Source: an uncultured Oligoflexales bacterium (GTDB taxonomy: Bacteria; Bdellovibrionota_B; Oligoflexia; Oligoflexales; JAPPIL01). Taken from it: a stretch of 64,000 bases of DNA. The position numbers and the translations under genes are program-made. Of the stretch, positions 53,465 to 61,254 are shown piece by piece (the first letter of the stretch is position 1; each line of letters starts with the position of its first letter). The stretch lies in assembly GCA_958296095.1 (NCBI GenBank), contig OY282434.1, positions 888,001 through 952,000 of the forward strand, in the 5' to 3' direction. The notes below the pieces were generated by a model. It was not told where the DNA came from, did no database searches, and worked only from the letters and a program-made list of their open reading frames with translations.

Positions 53465-53848
53465 ACCAACTGTCTTGTCGAATCCGATGGCGGTTTCGAC
53501 ATGGGTCTGCTAGAGGAAATCGAGGCTGGTTGTATCAACAAAGTGGAGGATAGACTGATGCGCACCATCAAAATTGGTCAAGAGGGCTGGCTTGAGCAGG
53601 GCTTTAAGAAGGGACTAGCCAAAGGCAAGGCCGAGGGCAAGGCCGAGGGCAAAGCCGAGGGCAAAGCCGAGGGCAAAGCCGAGGGCAAAGCCGAGGGCAA
53701 AGCCGAGGGCAAAGCCGAGGGCAAAGCCGAGGGGCTGGCCAAAGTAGCATTGCGCATGCTTGAGGAGGGCATGAGCATTGAGGTCATTTGCCGTACAACA
53801 GGCCTCAAGCGCGGTGACCTGACCAAGCTCAAACGCAAACGTGCCTAG
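53465..53848 (+). pseudogene. Rpn family nuclease, 3' part with nine KAEG repeats
   Basis: The frame opens after the repeat's TAG as RTNCLVESDGGFDMGLLEEIEAG, with an ATG at 53501, and is one base out of phase with the 5' part. A low-complexity stretch of nine KAEG units (12-base tandem, about 53622-53731) leads into ALRMLEEGMSIEVICRTTGL. This is the usual Rpn C-terminal linker and small helical domain (LL..G.s.eeIa.iTGLs..eI..L). The tandem keeps frame when its copy number changes. Independent translation from 53501 is possible but unlikely to be useful. Confidence 0.7.
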
Positions 53849-55604
53849 CTACGCTACGCGATGCGCTACGCTACGCGGCTCTTCGTATCGCTCGCTTCCT
53901 AGCTCATCGCTGCGCGATGCTTTTTTGTAACGCTCGCTTCCTAGCTCGCTCCTTGTTCTCAGACCCCTCGCTATTGCATTCAGGCTTGCCACCTAGCCCC
54001 CTGCATGTTCTCAGACTTCTTGCGGTTACGTTCATGCTTGCCCACCGAGATCTCCATGAACGGCGCGGCGAGGCCGTTCGCTGCGCTGCGGCTCTTCGTA
54101 TCGCTCGCTTCCTAGCTCGCTTCGCTCGCTACGCTGCTTTTTGCCGCTTTCTCGCTCCGCTCGCTGCATGTTCTCAGACCTCTCGTGGTTACGTTCAATC
54201 TTGCCTACCAGCCTCTTTGCCCTCAGGTTTCTCGCGGTTACGTTCAAGCTTGCCTACCGAGAGCTCCATGAACGGCGCGGCAAGACCGTTCGCTGCGCTG
54301 CGGCTCTTCGTATCGCTTGCTTCCTAGCTCGCTCCTCGTCCTCAGACCTCTCGCGGTTGCATTCAGTTTATTTTTTTGCACAAGGCATGTGCCTATACCT
54401 GTTGAGGTCGGGTTTCTCGGCAGGTCTTCGCCTCGCCAAGACAACGGAGCTGCGCACGACTCTTTGTAACGCTCGCTCTACGAGGCTTTTTTGCCGCTTT
54501 CTAGCTCCCTCGCTCCTCGTCCTCAGACCTCTCGCGGTTGCATTCAGTTTATTTTTTTGCACAAGGCATGTGCCTATACCTGTTGAGGTCGGGTTTCTCG
54601 GCAGGTCTTCGCCTCGCCAAGACAACGGAGCTGCGCACGACTCTTTGTAACGCTCGCTCTACGAGGCTTTTTTGCCGCTTTCTAGCTCCCTCGCTCCTTG
54701 TCCTCATACCTCTCGTTATTGCGTTCAAGCTTGCCTGCTAGCCCCTTTGCTTGCCCCCAGACCTCTTGGCTGTCGCGTTCAGGCTTGCCCACCAAGAGCT
54801 TCATGAACGGCACGGCAAGACCGTTCGCTGCGCTGCGGCTCTTCGTATCGCTCGCTTCCTAGCTCGCTCCTCGTCCTCAGACCTCTCGCGGTTGCATTCA
54901 GTTTATTTTTTCGCACAAGGCATGTACTTGCACCTAACTCAACGGAGAGTTTCTCGGCAGGTCTTCGCCGTGCCAAGACAACGGAGATTTGTGCTAAGGA
55001 AGGTCTTTGCCTCTCGCTCTTGCATTCAGGCTTGCTCCCAAGCCTTCTAGCGGTGCCCACACCTCTTGCCCACCGAGAGCTCCATGAACGGCGAGGCGAG
55101 GCCGTACGAAAACTCGACCATAAATACTGCCATATTGCTGCCAGATTACCGGGTTAAGATAGAGTATGTGCTCACACCTATCTCAGGGGAAAGTTTCTCG
55201 GTAGGGCTGCGCCTCGCCAAGACAACGGAGACATGTGCTACTTGCCTCTTGCCCTCAGACCTCTCGGCTATTGCGTTCAAGCTTGCCCACCGAGATCTCC
55301 ATGAAGGGCGGGGCGAGGCCGTACGAAAACCCGACCATAAATACTGCCATATTGCTGTCAGATTATGCTTTTAGATAAAGCATGTGCCTATACCTGTTGT
55401 GGTCGGGTTTCTCGGTAGGGCTGCGCCTCGCCAAGATAACGGAGGTACGAGCTAAGGTGGCTAGCTCCACTGTGCCGTGCCAAGATAACGGGGGTCTGTG
55501 CTAAACATTGCCTAGCTCCACTCGCTGCTTGCTGTAGTGACCCCCTGAAAAAAACCCGATATTCGCGTTAAGTAGGGTCTGTGCTGCTCTTTGTAACGCT
55601 CGTT
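53849..55604 (-). repeat. Mosaic repeat cluster 10, largest, reversed orientation
   Basis: 1.75 kb of repeat on the minus strand. Modules or halves lie at about 54040-54080, 54249-54450, 54540-54640, 54920-54990, 55060-55245 and 55285-55445. In the last, AAACCCGACCA (55327-55337) and TGGTCGGGTTT (55400-55410) are perfect arms. AGCGAGC-type repeats fill the rest. A 17-base word shared with 19024-19040 occurs at 55552-55568. Open frames such as 54141-54650 are repeat-encoded. No supported gene. Confidence 0.85.
54332..54695 (-). repeat. 182-bp tandem duplication inside cluster 10
   Basis: The segment 54332-54513 is followed immediately by an apparently exact second copy, 54514-54695. Each includes a left half-module (GGTCGGGTTTCTCGGCAGGTCTTCGCCTCGCC), ACTCTTTGTAACGCTCGC and the short repeats. 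A third, diverged start follows at about 54691. Confidence 0.88.
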
Positions 55605-55820
55605 CTACGAGTCTTCTTTACCGTTTTCTAGCGCCGCCGCGGGCTTGATCAGCTGTCGCAGTTGCGCGGCGTTTTGCTCTTTCTCCTGCTGGCGTGCTGC
55701 GGCTTTTTTCTGCTTGTGCTGTGCCCGCCGTTCCCGCATCGCTTCCTTGTAACGCTGGTAATCGGCACGGCGGCGCGCCTTGAGAATTTCCCGCGTCGCT
55801 ACGGTGTCGTCGCCTGTCAT
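55605..55820 (-). CDS. Small basic coiled-coil protein
   Basis: 71 residues with GGAGAG four bases before the ATG. The sequence is almost all charged helix (RREILKARRRADYQRYKEAM-like, then RERRAQHKQKKAAARQQEKEQ), predicted to be a single long helix with high Lys/Arg. The C-terminal residues ENGKEDS and the stop come from the mosaic repeat (CTAGAAAACGGTAAAGAAG), so the original end has been replaced. No family recognised. It is a single-gene unit. Confidence 0.5.
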   Translation of the reverse strand: MTGDDTVATREILKARRRADYQRYKEAMRERRAQHKQKKAAARQQEKEQNAAQLRQLIKPAAALENGKEDS

Positions 55821-55918
55821 CCGCCTCTCCGTCGTCAGTCATGCCCTGTCATTGTATACGAACAGGCCGCAGCTGTCTACGAGCCGAGGCCTATCAGCCG
55901 CGCCGACTGGCAGAAGCT

Positions 55919-56878
55919 CTATTGCACGGTAATGGCGATCGGGTCGGTATATTCCCACCGTCCAGAAACTTCAGAAAAACCACCCACACGCAGTTGATAC
56001 GAGCCAGACATGACTCCGCTGAGCTGCACGGAAGTTCCCACGGTAGCAAAGCGATAGTTAGGGGTGGAAAAATTTCCTGAAGAAATTTCAACCCGATAGT
56101 AGGAAGTTTTTTCATCACCACTCCACGATACACTGCTATCGCCGCTGATGCTCTCCCCCGCGCGAGGTTGTGATAGGGCAATGTTGCGACGTGGTGGTGT
56201 ATTGATAGTAAACGACTGTGTCTCACTGTATTGGCTGCCATCAGCACTTTCTAAACGCCAATACCAGGTGCCAGGCCAAGCATCGCGCAAGCCATAGTTG
56301 CTGCGGCCACTCACTCGTACGCGATGTTCAGCTGGTGTCATGCTACTGCGGCGCGCGAAAACGATATAGTCAGCCGGGCCTTCCCACTGAAAAAGTGCAT
56401 CCCCAGTGGTTTCGTCATAGCCACGCATCTGTCCAGCACTCGGCATAACCACCTGCATGTCACCGATAGCACCACCCATAGCCATGTCCTCCAGACCAGC
56501 TTCGCCCGCTACCGCGAGATCATCTGTAGCCATTTCCTCGCCAGGCAATCCCTCTTCTCCCAGCAAACCTTCCTCTCCTTCAGCAGGCGTGGTAGCCTCT
56601 TCACCCGCAATTTCTTCACCAGGCAAAGGTGGGACTTCCATATCTTCACCGCTTTCTTCGCCAAACACAAAGAAAACTATGGCGAGAACAAGCAACAAAC
56701 CCCCGACAGCACCGCCGATGATCATGTATTTCTTGCGGTTAACATCAGAAAACGCACCCTCACTGAAAAGCCGCGAAACCGCACTCGTGCTCGCCCCAGT
56801 GGTGGTTGCACCCATGCCCAACTCGTTGGTCTCCAGATTCTCGGACTCGAAATTATCCTGCTGCGTTTCACCAATCAT
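55919..56878 (-). CDS. Membrane-anchored protein with tandem Fn3/Ig-like segments
   Basis: 319 residues, start preceded by GGAGA. A cytoplasmic 50-residue tail is followed by one transmembrane helix (about 51-72, MIIGGAVGGLLLVLAIVFFVFG), then an acidic Gly/Glu-rich linker (GEE and LPGEE repeats, 75-140). Two beta-sandwich-like repeats follow (FQWEGPADYIVFARR...WYWRLESADGSQYSETQSFTI and SVSWSGDEKTSYYRVEISSG...YQLRVGGFS). The layout is that of fibronectin-III-like domains projecting into the periplasm. Function unknown. It is divergent from tamB. Confidence 0.65.
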   Translation of the reverse strand: MIGETQQDNFESENLETNELGMGATTTGASTSAVSRLFSEGAFSDVNRKKYMIIGGAVGGLLLVLAIVFFVFGEESGEDMEVPPLPGEEIAGEEATTPAEGEEGLLGEEGLPGEEMATDDLAVAGEAGLEDMAMGGAIGDMQVVMPSAGQMRGYDETTGDALFQWEGPADYIVFARRSSMTPAEHRVRVSGRSNYGLRDAWPGTWYWRLESADGSQYSETQSFTINTPPRRNIALSQPRAGESISGDSSVSWSGDEKTSYYRVEISSGNFSTPNYRFATVGTSVQLSGVMSGSYQLRVGGFSEVSGRWEYTDPIAITVQ

Positions 56879-57174
56879 TGCTCTCCGTCTCCCTTCGCTA
56901 AAGAAAATGATCTACTGAGCGAGTCGGTTAGGTAACCGCTCAGCCTTAGCGAGACGCTAAAATAAAATTTCTAGCTATTTGGTCGCTCCCGCAATTAAGG
57001 ATAATAAGGGTGTGTTTATTCAAAGTAATATTTTCACACAGAGTAGGCAAGAAGTTGGCTCTGATAACATCTTGTAGGCTGTGCTAGTATTAGAGTATGG
57101 AAAATGCCCGACACGCCGCATAAATTCAAGGGGCGGCAGGCGGATGTTGCCGCGCTTCTCGCTATAGGTTTGTT
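56879..57174. other. Divergent intergenic region before tamB
   Basis: Unique sequence without the mosaic repeat. A hairpin-prone stretch GAGCGAGTCGGTTAGGTAACCGCTC lies near 56917-56941 (CGGTTA/TAACCG core with a TGAG/CTCA outer stem). TAGTAT with a TGC extension (57082-57090) is a candidate extended -10 for tamB. No gene. Confidence 0.4.
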
Positions 57175-60100
57175 TTGAAAAGGTCGTATCGCATCTGGCT
57201 TGCTGTGCTCGTCGTCGGCGCGTTCTTCGTGTTTTTCGGCGGGCTAGCACTAGACCGCACCCTCAATTCTGCCCTGCTGAGGACATTACTGCAGGATAAG
57301 ATTGGGGCAACATTCGGTCTTACCTTCGACTATCGTGCGGTGCAAATTTCTTTCACCCCGCTTGGCGTTGAGTTTCAGGACATCCAAGCTCGCAGCGCTA
57401 GCGGGCAAGAATTCAAAGCGACGCGGGCAACTGCTGACCTCTCGTGGTGGTCGCTGTTCATGGGCACTCCTAAAGTCGGCAACTTTCGCATTGAGAGGCC
57501 TGTCGTGCGTTTTACACAGCGGGCGAAGGACAAGAGCCGCGCGGCAAAAAACACCGTGTGGCACTGGCCACAGCTGGTCACTAGCAAACTCGAACGCCTC
57601 AGCCTCAGCGATCCTGACCTGCGTTTTGAGATCATCTCTACCACGGGGCAACGGCATCTATTTGTCGTGCAAGGCGGCGAACTGCGACTTGATTTTCGTC
57701 CTGCAGACAAGGTGCTGATGACCATGCATCTCGACGCGATCAACTACCACCACAACGACGAGCCGCGCCTGCAGGACTTGTCTTGTGCGGTCGAGGGCGA
57801 GCTTGGCACACAGGGATTTGCGCTTAAGATTGAGCGCTTACATGCTAGCAACATCGAGCAACTGCGGGGCGAAATGCAGGGACAGACGACGGTCGATGCC
57901 CAGCGGCTAATGACTTCGCCACTACAGGTGCAGGGAAACTTCGACTGGCACGGTGATCTTGCTCTGCTCGAGGCCCTGTTAGGCATCAAGCGCACGCATG
58001 GACGCGGCGAAGCTGAGTTTAGCCTTGAGATGCGTTTTGCTCCCGATACCGCGGTCGATTTTAAGGCGGCAGGGCGGGCAAAAGTTGAACAAGCAGTGCT
58101 AGGTGGCACTAAGCTGCACAACAGCGAAGCTCATCTGACCATCACGCCCCAGCAACTGCTCATAGAGCACGGCAAGCTTGTCGTGGCAGATAAGCCGCGC
58201 GGCACTTTTCGTGGTCGGGTTGGTTTTAAACCAACGGTGTTTGACTTCAACGCCAAGCTCGAGCGGATAACTTTCGCCGAGCTGATGTCGACCTTCAACA
58301 CCAAATTCGAGCCTGTCAACTTTAACATCGCCGCCCAGAGATTGCGGGTGCATGGCCAAGGCAAGCCTTTCTCCCTGCAAGTGCAGGCTGACACCCAGCT
58401 CTCGGCGTGGCAAATTCGCACACGGCACAACCACCGCACACCTCCCATCTGTGCCATGCAACTCGATCTGCACTCCAATCGCAAGCGTCTGCACTTCAAG
58501 CATTTACGTGGCCACTGCGCACAAGGCGAACACAACTCTGGCAAGCTGGCAATGCGAGGCACAATCGCCTATGGCACGGGACAACTCGACCTCCACGTCA
58601 CAGCCCCCGCCTTCAGTCTGGCCATTGCCGACTTTACTTTGCCAGAGAAATTACGGGGACGAGGGGCAATAACGACCACTATCAGCGGCGCGGGCGATAC
58701 GGTGGTCATCCGCAACAAACTCAACCTTAAGAAGGTGCGACTGCAAGCGGACAAAATCGGCAGCATTGTGGGAGAATTGAATTTTCACCGCAAATCCGTC
58801 AATTGGCGGGCCGTGCGTCTTCGCCCCGCGCAGGGCGGTGAGGTGCTATCGCCGCGCGGCACGCTTACCTATGCAGACCTGCACTTTGATGCCCAGCTAG
58901 AAGCGCACCGCGTCAGTGCCACCGACTTGCAGCATTTGTTGCGGCGAGCTAAATCACCGCTGCTGTTCGGCATCGACAAGCTCTCGGCACGACTGTCTGG
59001 TTTTCTTCCCTATCCGCTCGCCTATCGCGGCACACTGCGAGCCCAGCTGCAGTCCTTGCAGACAGGCACGGGGGAAAAAATCGCCGACAAGCTAATTTTT
59101 ACCGCTAAAACTGGCAAACGTGGTTGGCAGTTGGTTTTACAAAAATTACAGCGCGCCACCTTGCTCCTGCAAGGCCGCGTCACCCAACAGCGGCAAGTTG
59201 CCCTGCAACGTGAAAAACTCGCGGCATCACCACACTTGTGGGAGCGGCTGGGCTTGAGTCGCCGCGCTAAGTTGCAGGTGCAGCTCAGCGCTAAGCAGGA
59301 GGATAAGACAGCGCAGCAGTTGCCCTATCTCGGCAAACAGTTCAAGGCACGCGTTACCTCATTTAACCTCAAGTTAGCGGGCGCGGTGCAACACTTACAG
59401 GGTAAGATGGACGCACAACTCGATGCCATCGCCTGGGCCGGCCTGCAATTCAGCACGTTGCGGCTCACGGGAAAAATCGCCGCCGGCAAGATAGACGCAC
59501 ATTTGCGCGATGTGCCACGCAGTTTGCAGGGACAGATACAGGTCGATCTTGCCGCTCCTCAGCTGCCGTTCACCTGGCAGTTGGTGTTTGACGCGTTCGA
59601 GCTGCGGCAATTGTTGGGGCAGCGCGTCGATAAGCACAACTATGCGCGTTTGAGCGGGCGGTGGGACCTGCAAGGCAAGCTACTGCGCTGGTTTGATGCG
59701 AGTGGTGCGTTGGCACTGGACGCGTTGCGGGTGCGACATCACCCTAACATTACGCGGGAGCAGGCTTTTTTATTACAGCTACAAGAACCACAGCGCATCT
59801 CCTTCACGCGTGGCAAACTGGCTGTGGACGGCGATAAGAAAATTACTTTCAAAGGTGGTGACACGCTATTGGCGCTAACACTGCGTTCTGACTGCAGCTT
59901 GCGGCGACCGACGTTGGATTTAGACGCGGCTATTGACACGGCAATTCTGCCGCACTTTCTGGACGAGATAGATGTTGCCACAGGTTTTTTGCAATTGGAG
60001 GGTGGACTGCGTTGGCGGCGCGGCGAACCACAACTAAGCCTTAAGGTTGAACGCTTGTCACCGCTGGCGGTCAGTGTCGCGGGTTTGCGGCCAGCCTTCA

Positions 60101-61254
60101 ATGACATTGACATTCGTGCCAGTTATCGCCGAGGCACGTTGGTAATCGAGCAACTGCAGGGGCGCAAAGGCGAAGGCTTAATCGTCGTGCAGGGGGAAAT
60201 TCATTGGCATGATAAGGAACAGAGTTTTTTGCAACTTGATTTGCGTAACGCCCACTTTATTCATCCTGTGCTGGGTTTTAAGAATACGGAGTTGCATCTC
60301 GATGGCAACTTGACCCTCAGGTGGCGCGAGTTGCCGCTCGCTTTGGAGGGCAAGCTGACGGTCAGCAGAGCTTCTAATTTCAGCGATTTTGACATTCGCA
60401 AGGTAATTCTCGCCAGTTTCGGTGAAAAAAAATACCGCCCCGCGGCGTTGGCACGTAAGGCAGTGGTTAATTTTGACCTCGGCATCGTTGCCGATCGCTC
60501 CTTGACGATCGAGAACCGCAACATACAGGCACAGCTGTCGGCACGCTTGCAATTGCGCGGCGATAATGTTGCCCCGCAACTCGGTGGTTTTGTGAAAATT
60601 GAGCGCGGCCAGTTTGTCTATCGCCGTAGTTTTACGCTAACGCAGGGCATGATCAGTTTCGATGGGGGGCGGCATATCAATCCCCGTCTTGATATCCGAG
60701 CCAGCAGTGAAGTTTCTCCCTATGTGGTCGATTTACTTATTACGGGTACGGTGGCTGAGCCCACCGGGGAGCTGACGGTTAGCCCGCCGCTACGTGAGGA
60801 TGGCTCAGCCATCAGCAAGTCAGACATTCTGATGTTGTTGAGTCGGGGGACGTTGCCAGATCCCAACAAGGCCCTGACTGATATGGGCAGTGCGGGTTTT
60901 TCGGAGGTTACCAACGTGCTCGTGGGGCAATTCGAGCAGCCGTTGGAAGATCTGCTCAAGCGCTCTGGGCAAGATGTCATCAATCGTATTTTCATCGACA
61001 CTTACGCCTCACAGGAAGGGGTGCTTTATCCAAAGTTAACTGCACCGATAAACCTGCCGTGGCAGGATTGGGGGCTAAGTTTGCAGGTCGATCCCTACAT
61101 GTGGAAGTTGCTAACCGAGTATCCTATTCATGACAGTATTACGCTGTCTGGCAGTATTTCGGGAAGCAGTCGTGACGATGAAGAAAAATTAGAAACGCGG
61201 GACAGTGCCAATGATCAGGCGGTGGATCTCAAATTTCGTTTTAGCATTCCCTGA
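57175..61254 (+). CDS. tamB: TamB-like translocation/assembly module protein
   Basis: 1359 residues. One N-terminal signal-anchor (RIWLAVLVVGAFFVFFGGLAL) is followed by a very long repetitive beta-rich body. The C-terminal DUF490 domain (about 1050-1359) is recognisable: RGQFVYRRSFTLTQGMISFDGG, VDLLITGTVAEPTGELTVSPPL and SKSDILMLLSRG. TamB spans the periplasm as a beta-taco and works with an Omp85 partner in outer-membrane biogenesis and lipid transport. Translation starts at a TTG (57175) with a weak TAGG upstream. The Omp85 gene overlaps or closely follows the stop, here in the order tamB then Omp85, the reverse of tamA-tamB in Enterobacteria. Confidence 0.9.
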   Translation: MKRSYRIWLAVLVVGAFFVFFGGLALDRTLNSALLRTLLQDKIGATFGLTFDYRAVQISFTPLGVEFQDIQARSASGQEFKATRATADLSWWSLFMGTPKVGNFRIERPVVRFTQRAKDKSRAAKNTVWHWPQLVTSKLERLSLSDPDLRFEIISTTGQRHLFVVQGGELRLDFRPADKVLMTMHLDAINYHHNDEPRLQDLSCAVEGELGTQGFALKIERLHASNIEQLRGEMQGQTTVDAQRLMTSPLQVQGNFDWHGDLALLEALLGIKRTHGRGEAEFSLEMRFAPDTAVDFKAAGRAKVEQAVLGGTKLHNSEAHLTITPQQLLIEHGKLVVADKPRGTFRGRVGFKPTVFDFNAKLERITFAELMSTFNTKFEPVNFNIAAQRLRVHGQGKPFSLQVQADTQLSAWQIRTRHNHRTPPICAMQLDLHSNRKRLHFKHLRGHCAQGEHNSGKLAMRGTIAYGTGQLDLHVTAPAFSLAIADFTLPEKLRGRGAITTTISGAGDTVVIRNKLNLKKVRLQADKIGSIVGELNFHRKSVNWRAVRLRPAQGGEVLSPRGTLTYADLHFDAQLEAHRVSATDLQHLLRRAKSPLLFGIDKLSARLSGFLPYPLAYRGTLRAQLQSLQTGTGEKIADKLIFTAKTGKRGWQLVLQKLQRATLLLQGRVTQQRQVALQREKLAASPHLWERLGLSRRAKLQVQLSAKQEDKTAQQLPYLGKQFKARVTSFNLKLAGAVQHLQGKMDAQLDAIAWAGLQFSTLRLTGKIAAGKIDAHLRDVPRSLQGQIQVDLAAPQLPFTWQLVFDAFELRQLLGQRVDKHNYARLSGRWDLQGKLLRWFDASGALALDALRVRHHPNITREQAFLLQLQEPQRISFTRGKLAVDGDKKITFKGGDTLLALTLRSDCSLRRPTLDLDAAIDTAILPHFLDEIDVATGFLQLEGGLRWRRGEPQLSLKVERLSPLAVSVAGLRPAFNDIDIRASYRRGTLVIEQLQGRKGEGLIVVQGEIHWHDKEQSFLQLDLRNAHFIHPVLGFKNTELHLDGNLTLRWRELPLALEGKLTVSRASNFSDFDIRKVILASFGEKKYRPAALARKAVVNFDLGIVADRSLTIENRNIQAQLSARLQLRGDNVAPQLGGFVKIERGQFVYRRSFTLTQGMISFDGGRHINPRLDIRASSEVSPYVVDLLITGTVAEPTGELTVSPPLREDGSAISKSDILMLLSRGTLPDPNKALTDMGSAGFSEVTNVLVGQFEQPLEDLLKRSGQDVINRIFIDTYASQEGVLYPKLTAPINLPWQDWGLSLQVDPYMWKLLTEYPIHDSITLSGSISGSSRDDEEKLETRDSANDQAVDLKFRFSIP

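Noticed and set aside
54141..54650. 169-codon open frame (RELHERRGKTVRCAAALR...) and similar frames at 7221-7664, 20206-20625, 29278-29508, 43081-43458
   Set aside because: All are translations of the mosaic repeat, which is open in several frames. The same peptide words recur wherever the repeat does and there are no ribosome-binding sites.
56324..56935. Plus-strand 203-codon frame opposite the Fn3-like protein
   Set aside because: It is antisense to a gene with a clear ribosome-binding site, membrane helix and acidic linker.
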